DNA of 20,862 nucleotides, from NCBI GenBank assembly GCA_001412365.1, contig LKUE01000007.1, positions 1 to 20,862 of the forward strand, read 5' to 3'. This stretch comes from Desulfuromonas sp. SDB (GTDB lineage: Bacteria > SDB-A). The stretch's first letter is position 1. Every line of letters starts with the position of its first letter. Shown in pieces: positions 1-7,690 of the stretch. The notes beneath the pieces are model-generated. The model searched no databases. It saw nothing but the letters and a program-made list of their open reading frames with translations, and was not told the origin of the DNA. A program made the position numbers and the translations under genes.

Positions 1-66
1 CAACAGGACCAGCAGGATCAGCAGGACCAACAGGACCAGCAGGATCAACAGGACCAGCAGGACCAG
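1..66 (+). repeat. 9-base tandem repeat encoding Gln-Gln-Asp
   Basis: Seven full 9-base units of the form CARCAGGAY occupy 1-63, with a partial unit to 66. They differ only at third codon positions (caa/cag, gac/gat), so the frame and the QQD unit are kept while the DNA varies. The repeat probably continues left of the window. It is an in-frame low-complexity linker that could change length by slippage. Confidence 0.9.
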
Positions 67-189
67 CAAACTCAAGGTCAAATGACCCCTGAACAAGCTG
101 AACGTCTTTTAGATGCAGCTCTTAATGCCCCCGGTGAAGATTCATTATCTCCGGTGAGAATTAAAGGTTTTCCTTCAGGCACCTGGTAG
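1..189 (+). CDS. BatC-like protein, C-terminal fragment (5' end outside window)
   Basis: The reading frame is open from base 1 to a TAG at 187-189, giving 62 residues. It starts with seven Gln-Gln-Asp units encoded by a 9-base repeat, then a short helical segment around MTPEQAERLLDAAL, then a tail ending PSGTW. A Gln-rich linker followed by an 'EQAExLLDAL' helix is typical of the C-terminus of BatC or BatB/BatC-type TPR proteins of the Bacteroides aerotolerance (Bat) operon. batD follows 7 bases later on the same strand, which supports that reading. The TPR part, and any von Willebrand A domain, would lie left of the window. Bat proteins are envelope-associated and their biochemical role is unresolved. 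The family call rests on the tail and on the neighbour only. Confidence 0.7.
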   Translation, partial: QQDQQDQQDQQDQQDQQDQQDQQTQGQMTPEQAERLLDAALNAPGEDSLSPVRIKGFPSGTW

Positions 190-196
190 AAAAAAT

Positions 197-1933
197 ATGA
201 ATAAGCTAATTATTTTCTTAATATTTTTAGTTACAGTCACAAATCAACTGATCTCAGTAAATATTGAATTTTCTCCTTCTGAAATTTATTCACAGCCGCT
301 GGAAAACTTTCATTTTCACCTGCGGGTAGATCTCCAGGATAATCAAATTTTACACGGTATCAGCATTGAAAAACCCGATGAAATACAACTAACCCAAACA
401 GTTACTTCAACCAGCACCATCATTATCAACCGCAGAAGCAAGCACATCAATAATTACACCTATAGCGGTTTTTCAGTTTCAGGAGGTCAATTTACCGTGA
501 AATTTATCATTGATATTCAAACTGACGGTAGAATTGAAAAATTTCAGAGGTTGATCAACATCACTATTGGAGGAGATTCAATAACCTTCAAACAAAATAT
601 CACCACCGGTGCAAATGAAAGCCCTATACTGTCCCAACGCAGACCAGTGGATGTTAAAGTGAATATTTCCGACAGCACCCCTTATCCAAACCAACAAGTC
701 ATTGTAAGTCTGGATTGCTATTCACTGCTTAAATTTTCAAAACCACCTCAAATTATTTATCCTCCTTCATTTCAAGGTTTTTGGGTAGAACCGCTGGATT
801 CAAATTTCCGTTATGAAGTTATCCAACAACAATCAAATAATATTTATCATTACAGTTTCCGTTGGGCGATTTTTCCTATTCAAAGCGGAACTTCTTCGAT
901 TAGTGAAGCGGAGATTGAACTGTCATTTTCTCAGTATTCCCTGCTGACCAGGGATTACAGTATTACCACAAAGCCGGTTGAATTACAGGTAAGACCCCTC
1001 CCCACTCAGGGAATACCATTATCCTTTAACGGCAGTGTTGGTCAGTTTTTTATTTCCCTGGACGCTCCGGACAGCATTGATATTGATTCAGTGGTGGAAA
1101 TTCAGGCAGAGATAACCGGACAAGGTAATATCAGAGGACTACCTAATATTGAATTTCCTGAAGTGGATAATGCAAATATTTTTTATTCCGGCAATGAGAT
1201 AAATTTAAATACAGAACAGGGATTGCTGAAAGGCATCAAAACAGTGAAATGGCATCTTATTCCTGAATCACCGGGAGAATTGATAATACCTCCCCTAAGT
1301 TTTGCTTACTACGATCCAAGTTTACAAAATTATATCACCACTTCCACCTCTCCCTGCACAGTTTACGTCATGGGAAGCAAATGTTATCAAAATGAAATTG
1401 CCGAAGAGGAAAATGATACTCTAACCCATAGATCTTTAATAAATATAATTACCTTCCCTTCTCCTCCTGATGAAGTATACTGGGCTACTTATATCTTATC
1501 CGGGTTGATTATATTAGGTTCTTTTTCTGTATCCCGATTAAGAATTTTTCAGAAAAATCCCAATAGCTCCTGGTACCGAAGAAAACATTACAAAATAAGT
1601 AAACAGCACCTGAACAAAGCAAAGAAACTTTTAAATTCCAGGAATTACAAGAAATTTTATAAAACGCTGAAATACGCTATAATTGAAATTTTACACCAGT
1701 ATCCTGAATATTCAGATACTATATACAGTCTAAGAGATATTCAAAAAATAATAACCAGCATGAATTTAAATATTAAATACGATCACCTTTTTGACCGGTG
1801 GGAGAAAATCGAATTTAGCGGAGTATTGAACCATTCCTATACAACCGAAAACCTTCCCACAATTTTAGATAAAAATTTAATTAAAAAAGATTATCAATTA
1901 GTAAAATCCCTTATTGAGGAACTGTCTAAGTAA
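197..1933 (+). CDS. batD: BatD-like protein (Bat operon, membrane-anchored)
   Basis: This 578-residue protein starts with a hydrophobic signal peptide (residues 1-20). A long beta-rich extracytoplasmic region follows, containing the BatD hallmark region VKVNISDSTPYPNQQVIVSL (about residues 152-171) and repeated immunoglobulin-like segments. One transmembrane helix lies near residues 425-446. A basic, helical cytoplasmic tail of about 130 residues closes the protein. This is the normal BatD layout (oxygen-tolerance family), and the length is usual. The protein is expected to sit in the inner membrane with its large domain in the periplasm, next to von Willebrand A-domain Bat proteins. The exact function of BatD is not known. 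The ATG at 197 follows the upstream stop by 7 bases, with only a weak purine-rich leader, so the two genes are probably co-transcribed. No batE follows: the next gene is convergent. Confidence 0.88.
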   Translation: MNKLIIFLIFLVTVTNQLISVNIEFSPSEIYSQPLENFHFHLRVDLQDNQILHGISIEKPDEIQLTQTVTSTSTIIINRRSKHINNYTYSGFSVSGGQFTVKFIIDIQTDGRIEKFQRLINITIGGDSITFKQNITTGANESPILSQRRPVDVKVNISDSTPYPNQQVIVSLDCYSLLKFSKPPQIIYPPSFQGFWVEPLDSNFRYEVIQQQSNNIYHYSFRWAIFPIQSGTSSISEAEIELSFSQYSLLTRDYSITTKPVELQVRPLPTQGIPLSFNGSVGQFFISLDAPDSIDIDSVVEIQAEITGQGNIRGLPNIEFPEVDNANIFYSGNEINLNTEQGLLKGIKTVKWHLIPESPGELIIPPLSFAYYDPSLQNYITTSTSPCTVYVMGSKCYQNEIAEEENDTLTHRSLINIITFPSPPDEVYWATYILSGLIILGSFSVSRLRIFQKNPNSSWYRRKHYKISKQHLNKAKKLLNSRNYKKFYKTLKYAIIEILHQYPEYSDTIYSLRDIQKIITSMNLNIKYDHLFDRWEKIEFSGVLNHSYTTENLPTILDKNLIKKDYQLVKSLIEELSK

Positions 1934-1976
1934 ACTGATTTTTTTTAAATTAATCCTTGTACATTTAAAGACAAAT

Positions 1977-2699
1977 TTAAACTGTTACTGCTACCACCGC
2001 AGCATAAATCTGATTGGCTCCGCCGCTTTTTACCACCCGGTAAGCTTCTGATAAAGTGGCTCCGGTGGTGAATACATCATCTACAACCAATACATTTTTA
2101 CCGGTTATTTGTTCCCAGTCACCGCTTAAAGCCATGGTGTTTTTCATTTGATTTATTCTCTGGGAATAGCTGCAATCAACCTGAGGTTTATGTTTATATT
2201 TAAATTTTATCCCCCGATTAACTAAATCCATGGATAATGCAGAAGCCAGATTACGGGCAATTAAAAAAGTTTGATTATATCCTCTATCCCTCTGCTGTTT
2301 GGGAATCATGGGAACGTACAAGATTTTACATTGAGGTATCTGATTTTTTATCAGTTGGTACAGTTGTTCAGCAAATATTTCCGCTAAATTTTTAAAACCA
2401 TTATACTTAAAATTTTTCACCAAATCATTTAAAGGAAAATCATAAGGTCCCAGGCAAAATACTCTGACAAAATCAGTTTCGGGAAATTTACGTAATTTCT
2501 TTTGGATAACCGGTAAGGATAATCTTTTTTGAAAATTTACAATTTCAGGATCATTTACATAACTTTCCCAGCACTGCCTGCATATACACTTTTCATTCCA
2601 GGGTTGAAGTTTACCGCAGACAATGCAATTTAAAGGAAATAAGATTTCAAAAATTTTACAGATAAAAAAGTATATTATTTTTAATAACTTTTTAACCAC
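1977..2699 (-). CDS. comF: ComF family phosphoribosyltransferase-like protein
   Basis: The protein has 240 residues in the usual ComF/GntX layout. An N-terminal zinc-binding segment carries CxxC at residues 25/28 and further cysteines at 38, 40 and 43. A type I phosphoribosyltransferase fold follows, with the signature RDRGYNQ and the PRPP-binding loop VVDDVFTTGAT at about 205-215. Members are linked to DNA uptake or recombination during natural transformation (ComFC in Bacillus), but many non-competent bacteria carry one and its substrate is unknown. The start is a GTG at 2699, and no nearby in-frame ATG exists. It is the last gene of the leftward TPR-mutL-miaA-rodA-comF run, 5 bases after the rodA stop. 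It meets batD tail-to-tail across 43 bases in which no clear hairpin terminator was seen. Confidence 0.9.
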   Translation of the reverse strand: MVKKLLKIIYFFICKIFEILFPLNCIVCGKLQPWNEKCICRQCWESYVNDPEIVNFQKRLSLPVIQKKLRKFPETDFVRVFCLGPYDFPLNDLVKNFKYNGFKNLAEIFAEQLYQLIKNQIPQCKILYVPMIPKQQRDRGYNQTFLIARNLASALSMDLVNRGIKFKYKHKPQVDCSYSQRINQMKNTMALSGDWEQITGKNVLVVDDVFTTGATLSEAYRVVKSGGANQIYAAVVAVTV

Positions 2700-2704
2700 A
2701 AAAT

Positions 2705-4036
2705 TTACTTGGCCGTTCTGGAAATATCCAGCAGGACCCCCAATAAGATAAAAGACATTAACATTGAGGATCCTCCGTAGGAGACAAAGGGCAGGGCAAT
2801 CCCCACTACCGGCAATACTCCCAAGGTCATGGCGATGTTAACCAAAATCTGAAAAGCAAACAATGTCCCAATACCTACCACAATAAGCGAATAACTCTGA
2901 TATTTTGCTTCAGTGGATAAATAAAATATCCTTCTCACAAACAGAAAAAAAAGCAGCAGTAAAATTACTGAACCAATAAAACCGCCTTTCTTGGCAATAA
3001 CTGAAAAAATAAAGTCAGTGTGCTGTTCAGGAAGAAAAGAAAGCTCCCGATCTTCTAAATTCAGCATGCCTTCACCCCACAATTTTCCTGACCCGATGGC
3101 AATTTTAGACTGTAGAATATGCCATCCCGCACCGGTAGGGTCCTCATCGGGATTAATGAAAGTCATTATCCTCTTCTTCTGATATTCTTTCAACACATAA
3201 TTCCAAATTAACGGACCTGACGAAACCATAACAAAATTGATCACCAACACAACAATTATAGTTACGGTTTTCTGCTTAAAAAAGATAAAGGTGACAATGA
3301 GAATTAAAAACAATATTACCATCAAAATCCAGCCCACACTGCCATAAGAACCTGTAACCAGAATGATGGACAATGATATCGCCAGACAAGGAGCGATTAA
3401 ATAGATAATTGTGGATAAACCCACACCGGCAATGTAGAGCATGGACAGCAGGATAAAGATAAATACCACTGAAGTCCCCAAATCAGGTTCAGCTAATATT
3501 ATCAAAAAGGGAATTAAAGTGATCAGAATTGACTCTATTATTATCACAGGATCATCTGTCTTTCTTCTCTGAATCGGCGGTAAAAGAAGAAATTTATCTT
3601 CAGACCTTATCCACTTAAAAATAAATCTTTTTATAGAATCCCAAAAAGCATATCTTTCAGTAAGATACCTGGCTAAAACAAAAATAACTGCCAATTTTGC
3701 TATATCCGAGGGCTGAGCTTTAAAAATTCTAAAATCAACCCAGCGATGAGCTTCACCAGCACCCAATCCGGGGATTAAAGGCATAAGCAAAAATATTATG
3801 GAAAAAATATAGAAAAAGTAAGAAAATGCCAAAACCGTGGTCAATCTGACCAGAAAGGTCACCAAGAACATCACAATTACCCCTACCCCAATCCAGATAA
3901 TTTGCTTGATCATAAAACTTGGACCAGCCCACAGGGTCGCCTGGTTTAATGCTAACAACCCGTATATAATCAGCAAAGTTACAAGTAGGATCAAGGTTAG
4001 ATCCGGCATTTTTGTAGTTTTACTTTTAAATTTCAT
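2705..4036 (-). CDS. rodA: Rod shape-determining protein RodA (SEDS peptidoglycan polymerase)
   Basis: This 443-residue polytopic inner-membrane protein is of the SEDS family (RodA/FtsW/SpoVE). It polymerises glycan strands from lipid II during elongation together with a class B penicillin-binding protein. Diagnostic segments are the PEQHTDFIF motif at about 336-344, whose Asp (about 341) matches the proposed catalytic Asp, the C-terminal PFVSYGGSS at about 416-424, and EPDLGTS in mid-protein. The PEQHTDF form fits RodA better than FtsW. It is longer than the usual 370-420 residues. The extra length is mainly a charged cytoplasmic loop of about 30-40 residues (around 127-165) between transmembrane helices. 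The ATG at 4036 lies inside the end of miaA (11-base overlap), so translation is probably coupled. mreBCD and the partner PBP2 are not in the window. Confidence 0.92.
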   Translation of the reverse strand: MKFKSKTTKMPDLTLILLVTLLIIYGLLALNQATLWAGPSFMIKQIIWIGVGVIVMFLVTFLVRLTTVLAFSYFFYIFSIIFLLMPLIPGLGAGEAHRWVDFRIFKAQPSDIAKLAVIFVLARYLTERYAFWDSIKRFIFKWIRSEDKFLLLPPIQRRKTDDPVIIIESILITLIPFLIILAEPDLGTSVVFIFILLSMLYIAGVGLSTIIYLIAPCLAISLSIILVTGSYGSVGWILMVILFLILIVTFIFFKQKTVTIIVVLVINFVMVSSGPLIWNYVLKEYQKKRIMTFINPDEDPTGAGWHILQSKIAIGSGKLWGEGMLNLEDRELSFLPEQHTDFIFSVIAKKGGFIGSVILLLLFFLFVRRIFYLSTEAKYQSYSLIVVGIGTLFAFQILVNIAMTLGVLPVVGIALPFVSYGGSSMLMSFILLGVLLDISRTAK

Positions 4037-4943
4037 TTTTCAAGATCAAACGGTTAACTGACTTAACTATGGTGTAGTTATCATTATCATCACCATCGAA
4101 CCAGTAAATTTTTTTATTCTTCTTAAACCATACCAGCTGTTTTCTGGCATAGTGCCAGGTTGAGGTGCAAATTTTATCTGTTAATTGATTTAAACTTAAC
4201 AATCCCCGGCAATACTTCAAAGTTTCACTGTATCCTATAGATGAAAACAGCCAGATTTTCTCTCCGTATTTCTGTTTCAGCTTTTCCACTTCCCGGATTA
4301 ATCCCCGGTCCAACATCTTTATCACTCTAGCTTCAATTCTTCTGCGCAATGACTCTGCAGAATAGGTTAATCCAATGTAAATTGGTTGAAAAGGTTTTTT
4401 TTTCTTCTGTTTCCAATAATCTGATAACTTTCTGCCGGTCTGATAATATACTTCCAGTCCCCTGGAGATTCTGATTGCATCATTATAATGAATCCGGGAA
4501 AATGCTTCCGGATCTATCTTCTGTAACTCCCTGTAAACCTCTGGTAAACCTAGTTTATTTATTTTTTCCTTGACTTGTTCTCTAATTTTAATATCCACTT
4601 CCGGTATATTAATTACCCCTTCAAACAACGCTTTAATATATAGACCGCTCCCCCCAAATATACAGGGAAATCCTTTTTTTTCGGTGACAATTGAATTAAC
4701 CTCCTGCGCATATTTAGCTGCAGAGAAGTGTTGCGGGGGATCAATAATATCAATCATATAATGGGGTATTTCATTTAACTGTTCCCGGGTAGGTTTGGCT
4801 GTACCGATATCCGCCTCCCGGTATATTTTCCTGGAATCTGCTGAAATCAGGTAGTCGTTGATTTTCTCATGGTAGAGTTCTCTGGCTAAACAAGCCTTGC
4901 CGCTGGCAGTAGCTCCCACTATAACCAATATCTTGGGCTTCAC
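4026..4943 (-). CDS. miaA: tRNA dimethylallyltransferase MiaA (atypical P-loop)
   Basis: MiaA transfers a dimethylallyl group to N6 of A37 in tRNAs that read UNN codons. The 305-residue length is normal. Family landmarks are GATASGK (residues 10-16), SADSRKIY with Asp36, DIGTAKPT, the GG(S)GLY segment at 97-102, SSIGYSE and the C-terminal HYARKQLVWF. The residue after the P-loop Lys16 is Ala17, where MiaA proteins have Thr or Ser. The usual GGTGLY Thr is Ser99, and IHPND reads IHYND. The frame is intact, so this looks like divergence rather than decay, but full activity should not be assumed. The start is a GTG at 4943, overlapping the mutL stop by four bases (GTGA). A GGAGG sits unusually close to it (two-base spacing), with an AAGGATT further upstream. 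Confidence 0.9.
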   Translation of the reverse strand: MKPKILVIVGATASGKACLARELYHEKINDYLISADSRKIYREADIGTAKPTREQLNEIPHYMIDIIDPPQHFSAAKYAQEVNSIVTEKKGFPCIFGGSGLYIKALFEGVINIPEVDIKIREQVKEKINKLGLPEVYRELQKIDPEAFSRIHYNDAIRISRGLEVYYQTGRKLSDYWKQKKKKPFQPIYIGLTYSAESLRRRIEARVIKMLDRGLIREVEKLKQKYGEKIWLFSSIGYSETLKYCRGLLSLNQLTDKICTSTWHYARKQLVWFKKNKKIYWFDGDDNDNYTIVKSVNRLILKNEI

Positions 4944-6640
4944 TTCCTCCCAATCCTTCGGGCAATTTCATCAAGGGTAATTGTTATCAAAGTAGGTCTT
5001 CCATGAGGGCAGATATGGGGTTGGCGGCACAAAAACAAACTGCCTAAAAGTTTCTCCATCTCGGATAAAGTAAGTTTTTCCCCCGCCTTCACCGAACCTT
5101 TGCATGCCATCATGGATACTGAACGGATGTAGAAATTCTGATCATCATCAGTTTTCAACAAGTCTTTTATTAAGACCTCAATTTCATCAGAAGAGGTGTT
5201 TTCCAATCCCATGGGAACTGCTTCCACCATTATTGACTTACTGAAAATTTTTACCCGGAAACCAAGCTTATATAATTTATCTGCCTTGGTTTGATTAACT
5301 ATTTCCCATTCCTCTTCAGAAAGAGTAACCGCTACCGGGAACAGCAATGCTTGAGAAACATGTTCCACATTATATAGAATATTTTCATACAGAATTCTTT
5401 CTGCAGCGGCATGCTGATCAATAATTAATATCCCGTCCTTAGTCTCGCTGACAATATAACTATGATGAACCTGCCATAAACTTCCTGCCTCCGGTATGGA
5501 TAATTCATGGGTAGAAATTGAAGAAGATTTTGGAGAAGATTGAATTTTAAAATCAAACTCATTGTCCCGCCATTTTTTTTGATCAGACAGGAGATGAGAT
5601 TTAGATTCAGCATAAGATGATTTTGAAATGAACTGGGGGGGGAGCCGTATTACCTCTGAAACCTGCTGTTTTAAGGTGGAATCAACAGTTTTTACTATAG
5701 AACTGAAAATATGGGAGGGAGCAGAAAATTTTATCTCCTGTTTAGATGGATGTACATTCACATCTACCTGTTCAGGGGGCAACTCAATATTTAAAATAAA
5801 AACCGGATACCTATCCTGAAGCAATTTTCCGAATCCTTTTCTAACTGCAGTGGTAACCGCTTTGTCCTGTACCGGACGCTGATTGACTGTAATTAAATTA
5901 AAAGGTCTCCTGGAGGCAATTTCCGGAGAGCCTAATACTCCCCATAACCTTAAGTGGGGATGTTGAACATCGAAATTGATTAATTTCTCCGCGGTTTTAG
6001 CTCCCAATATCCTGGAAACTCTTTTATTTAAAGTTTGATTTTTGTCTAAACTAAGTATTACTTTATGTGGTTCTTCCCACCTAAAACCAACCGATAAATT
6101 TATCAGGGCTAAGTTATCGAAAACTTTTTTTGCCCTTAATTTCTCCCCAAAAGGAGTTTTAAGGAATTTTCTCCGGGCGGGAACATTGTAAAAAAGATCG
6201 TGGACTTCCACCGTAGTTCCCTGAACCCGGGCAGTCTGCCCATTTTCAATAATTTTTCCGCCCTCCACAATCAAGTAATCTGCACTGGGTTGTTGACAAT
6301 TGCTGACGATTTTAAATCTGCTCACTGCAGCTATGGAAGAAAGCGCTTCCCCTCTAAACCCGTAAGTTTGTAAATGCAGGAGAGAATCTAAATTTTGAAC
6401 TTTACTGGAGGCAAATCTTTCCACCGCCAGAGACAGATCGGGGGGATATATGCCTGAACCGTTATCTTTTACTACTATTGACTGTAATCCCCCTCCTACC
6501 AATAACACTGAAATTTGGTCTGCCCCCGAATCCAGGGAGTTTTCCACTAATTCCTTGACTACCGAATAAACCCCCTGCACCACTTCTCCTGCGGCTATTT
6601 TGGAAATTAACAGTGAATCTAAAACAGATATTCTGTTCAT
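4940..6640 (-). CDS. mutL: DNA mismatch repair protein MutL (endonuclease type)
   Basis: MutL couples mismatch recognition by MutS to strand removal. The N-terminal GHKL ATPase domain shows KELVENSLDSGA (29-40, catalytic Glu30 and Mg-binding Asn34), DNGSGI (59-64) and YGFRGEALSS (93-102). The C-terminal domain has the full nicking-endonuclease signature DQHAAAERILYE (408-419, form DQHA-x2-E-x4-E), plus an ACKGS segment near 512 and CPHGRP at 544-549, which complete the metal site. It should therefore nick DNA itself, as in bacteria without MutH. The block after AAGEVV usually reads ERPAS or DRPAS; here it reads QGVYS. I chose the ATG at 6640 (566 residues) over a TTG one codon earlier, because family members start with M-x-R-I. 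It is co-transcribed with miaA. Confidence 0.95.
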   Translation of the reverse strand: MNRISVLDSLLISKIAAGEVVQGVYSVVKELVENSLDSGADQISVLLVGGGLQSIVVKDNGSGIYPPDLSLAVERFASSKVQNLDSLLHLQTYGFRGEALSSIAAVSRFKIVSNCQQPSADYLIVEGGKIIENGQTARVQGTTVEVHDLFYNVPARRKFLKTPFGEKLRAKKVFDNLALINLSVGFRWEEPHKVILSLDKNQTLNKRVSRILGAKTAEKLINFDVQHPHLRLWGVLGSPEIASRRPFNLITVNQRPVQDKAVTTAVRKGFGKLLQDRYPVFILNIELPPEQVDVNVHPSKQEIKFSAPSHIFSSIVKTVDSTLKQQVSEVIRLPPQFISKSSYAESKSHLLSDQKKWRDNEFDFKIQSSPKSSSISTHELSIPEAGSLWQVHHSYIVSETKDGILIIDQHAAAERILYENILYNVEHVSQALLFPVAVTLSEEEWEIVNQTKADKLYKLGFRVKIFSKSIMVEAVPMGLENTSSDEIEVLIKDLLKTDDDQNFYIRSVSMMACKGSVKAGEKLTLSEMEKLLGSLFLCRQPHICPHGRPTLITITLDEIARRIGRK

Positions 6641-6676
6641 CAAAAAAAAGGATTGAGATTATGAAAAATTATCAGT

Positions 6677-7141
6677 TCAGGAAAGATTTTCAATATCTTT
6701 GATCTCTTCTTCCACCTTTTTTCTGAAATCCTCATCTGAACAATATTGCAAAATTTTTTTCAATAAGGTTAAGGCATCTTCCCTCTGCCCTCTTTCCATA
6801 TAAAGAGTAGCTAAATTTTTCATGGCATGAATGTTTTTGGGATCAATATCTAAAGCATCCTGATAGGCAATTTCTGCTTTTTCAAACCACATTTCCTCAT
6901 CGGAGTGATCTTCCCACAATTCATCTTCGGCAATGTCCTGCAAGTAAACCATTCCATAGAGTACCCCGAGATTATACATAGCTTCTGAAGATCCCAGATT
7001 ACCCGCCTTTTTCCAGGTTTTTTCCGCCAGTTCATAGTTTTCCTGATTTAGATATTCCATTCCCAATTCAGTTAAAATTTCCTTATTATCCGGATCTTTT
7101 TCCAGCATTTTTTCAAATTGTTCGATTTTACCCTGCGACAT
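6677..7141 (-). CDS. TPR-repeat protein, function unknown
   Basis: This is a 154-residue acidic, all-helical protein built from about three tetratricopeptide repeats. Clear examples are the segments around LTELGMEYLNQENYELAEKT, SEAMYNLGVLYGM and HAMKNLATLYMERGQREDA. There is no signal peptide or membrane helix, so it is probably cytoplasmic and acts in protein-protein contacts; no specific partner can be read from it. The frame could start 11 codons earlier at 7174. The internal ATG at 7141 is preferred because AAAGGAG precedes it directly, whereas the upstream ATG has only A/T-rich sequence before it. It is the first gene of the leftward run and lies 36 bases before the mutL ATG. Confidence 0.75.
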   Translation of the reverse strand: MSQGKIEQFEKMLEKDPDNKEILTELGMEYLNQENYELAEKTWKKAGNLGSSEAMYNLGVLYGMVYLQDIAEDELWEDHSDEEMWFEKAEIAYQDALDIDPKNIHAMKNLATLYMERGQREDALTLLKKILQYCSDEDFRKKVEEEIKDIENLS

Positions 7142-7145
7142 AATT

Positions 7146-7152
7146 CTCCTTT
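7146..7152 (-). promoter_or_regulatory. Ribosome-binding site deciding the TPR gene start
   Basis: On the minus strand this reads AAAGGAG, four bases before the ATG at 7141. It is the reason for choosing the shorter form of the TPR protein. Confidence 0.7.
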
Positions 7153-7184
7153 GGTTAATTTTATTTGAGGTCATTTTTAAATTT

Positions 7185-7213
7185 TATCTAAATTAAAAAT
7201 CCTCCCATTTCAA
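7185..7213 (-). promoter_or_regulatory. Candidate sigma-70-like promoter for the TPR-mutL run
   Basis: On the minus strand, TTGAAA (7208-7213) is followed after 17 bases by TAGATA (7185-7190), about 45 bases before the TPR start. The -35 is good and the -10 is weak. In A/T-rich DNA such matches arise by chance, so this is only a suggestion. Confidence 0.25.
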
Positions 7214-7628
7214 GCTGAAAATGTATATACATAAATAGATAATCTTAAAAGCAAATTCTGAAGATGTTAAGTTAGTGATTATAAGTCTTACCTAAATATT
7301 TGTACACCATAATGTTCAGGGAATATCTGCAGATAATGGATTAACCTGGCAAGATAACCTAAAGAATAGTTTGCTATTTTCATAGGCAATTTAAACCTTA
7401 ATACTCATAACATTTTATAAATTTTTTTCCAGTCTTCACTGTTATCTACTTTCTCCACACCATCCTTCTGCAAGACTCTATCTCTAACACCACCTCAGCC
7501 ATCCACGGCGGTATTGCAACTACAGGATAGTTTTAAATGACAAACTGTGTTTATATCTTTTCATAAATATTAATTTTATTTTTTCAATTTAGAACCTCAG
7601 ATTATTAAATGAGAAATAATAAATTTAA

Positions 7629-7657
7629 TTGCGATCATAGCTAAATCCGGTTATGGT
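7629..7657 (+). promoter_or_regulatory. Candidate sigma-70-like promoter for the PHP gene
   Basis: TTGCGA (7629-7634) and TATGGT (7652-7657) are separated by 17 bases, each matching four of six consensus positions. Transcription would begin near 7664, giving a leader of about 27 bases before the ATG at 7691. This is a pattern match only. Confidence 0.3.
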
Positions 7658-7690
7658 GAGATAATTTATTAAATACTGATAAAACTGTTT

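Larger units (their letters stand above)
7142..7690. other. Divergent intergenic region, 549 bases
   Basis: This is the only stretch over 300 bases without a supported gene. It separates the leftward TPR-mutL run from the rightward PHP gene, so it should hold both promoters. It contains a perfect 12-base palindrome, ATGTATATACAT, at 7221-7232, just upstream of the leftward candidate promoter. Two short readable patches may be relics. One is a plus-strand frame at 7296-7385 containing SADNGLTW, an Asp-box-like motif. The other is a minus-strand frame near 7420-7480 reading QKDGVEKVDNSEDWKKIY. Both are broken by stops and neither has a credible start. No tRNA, small-RNA fold or repeat family was recognised. 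Confidence 0.6.

Noticed and set aside
1-66. CRISPR-like or intergenic microsatellite reading of the 9-base repeat
   Set aside because: Units are contiguous, have no spacers, and stay in frame with a coding tail ending in a stop directly before batD.
1934-1976. Intrinsic terminator between convergent batD and comF
   Set aside because: There is an eight-T run at about 1941-1948 but I could not find a convincing GC-rich stem before it on either strand.
5628-5819. Plus-strand open frame inside mutL
   Set aside because: It is a shadow of the mutL frame, with no start context and no recognisable protein pattern; similar short frames inside rodA, miaA, lpxK, the peptidase and the zinc-ribbon gene were dropped for the same reason.
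7142-7174. Longer form of the TPR protein starting at 7174
   Set aside because: The upstream ATG has no ribosome-binding site, while AAAGGAG precedes the ATG at 7141; the 11 extra residues show no TPR pattern.
7420-7540. Small minus-strand gene reading QKDGVEKVDNSEDWKKIY
   Set aside because: The frame is short, is interrupted upstream by a stop, and has no start codon with a ribosome-binding site; kept only as a possible relic.
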